Positions 63,640 through 64,000 of a stretch of DNA of 64,000 nucleotides are shown here, one piece after another. Position 1 is the stretch's first letter; every line of letters begins with the position of its first letter. The stretch spans positions 5,237,961 through 5,301,960 of the forward strand of contig NC_020172.2 in NCBI RefSeq assembly GCF_000224145.3, given 5' to 3'. The position numbers were made by a program, and so were the translations under genes. A model generated the notes under the pieces. The model was not told the origin of the DNA, made no database searches, and saw nothing but the letters and a program-made list of their open reading frames with translations. The stretch comes from Ciona intestinalis (lineage: Eukaryota > Chordata > Ascidiacea > Phlebobranchia > Cionidae).

Positions 63640-64000
63640 TTGATATGTTACTAAGCTATATATAAAGGAAAAAACTACAAATACTGTATATACCATGTTA
63701 TTAATACGCCAATGACATATTTGGGTTCTTTGAATCTGATTGCGACACACTTATTATTCAATCAGGTTTCCTATGTTTGACAACTGAGAGTTAACCTGCA
63801 TTTTTTACAACATTGCCCCGGATTTTACTTAAAATTCATCAAACCTGACGCTTATACATGACACAAAGTTGTAAAACTCCAAAATTTTAAAACAGACGTT
63901 GCTTCTTTTGCAATGACTAACAATGTCATTTACAAGAGTCATATATCTTTTATAGGCCTACTATACCATTTTCTTTACCTAATTTGTGTCTATTAGGTAT
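63640..64000. other. PUS1 intron, right edge of window
   Basis: I looked on the minus strand for the exon that should supply the catalytic R-T-D segment preceding GVSTCGQ and found none. AT-rich sequence without recognisable features. Confidence 0.5.

Overview
The window looks like nuclear DNA of an ascidian tunicate, most likely Ciona. The bases for this are single-copy orthologues of vertebrate genes, AT-rich introns with GT-AG borders, many short non-autonomous elements (a tRNA-derived SINE, TA-flanked foldback elements, tandem satellites), and near-identical sequence copies either side of assembly gaps, as expected from a highly heterozygous genome. Genus is an inference; no search was run.

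Four protein genes were resolved exon by exon, all on the minus strand. (1) 1-5656: the 5' half of a Rho-associated kinase (ROCK), cut by the window edge just after the DFG motif (225 codons in six exons). (2) 7543-15311: a ten-exon gene for an unrecognised, mostly disordered, basic protein of 1304 aa ending in a class I PDZ-ligand-like tail. (3) 18319-57739: a complete Piezo mechanosensitive channel gene, 56 exons, 2339 aa, with the PFEW anchor motif, outer helix, cap, inner helix and C-terminal domain. (4) 59328-63358: the 3' part of tRNA pseudouridine synthase PUS1, with the catalytic-Asp exon off-window. In each model the exon phases join without conflict and the total length is a multiple of three.

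Intergenic stretches are 5657-7486, 15312-18101 and 57740-59281. Introns and intergenic DNA are packed with repeats: a 131-bp satellite (five arrays), a 71-bp satellite (six arrays), a roughly 100-bp satellite that matches the tail of the tRNA-SINE, a roughly 190-bp TA-flanked foldback element (over a dozen copies), a hAT-like MITE with an 8-bp target duplication, long near-perfect hairpins, and several local minisatellites.

The most unusual pattern is that many introns hold tandem, decayed copies of the neighbouring exon's edge, including the splice site and 10-40 nt of coding sequence. I see it in at least eight introns across all four genes. These make ladders of shadow acceptors or donors beside the real one. 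Separately, two Piezo exons occur twice, each pair straddling a 50-N gap; these are probably unmerged haplotypes, though both exons are symmetric and could in principle be used twice.
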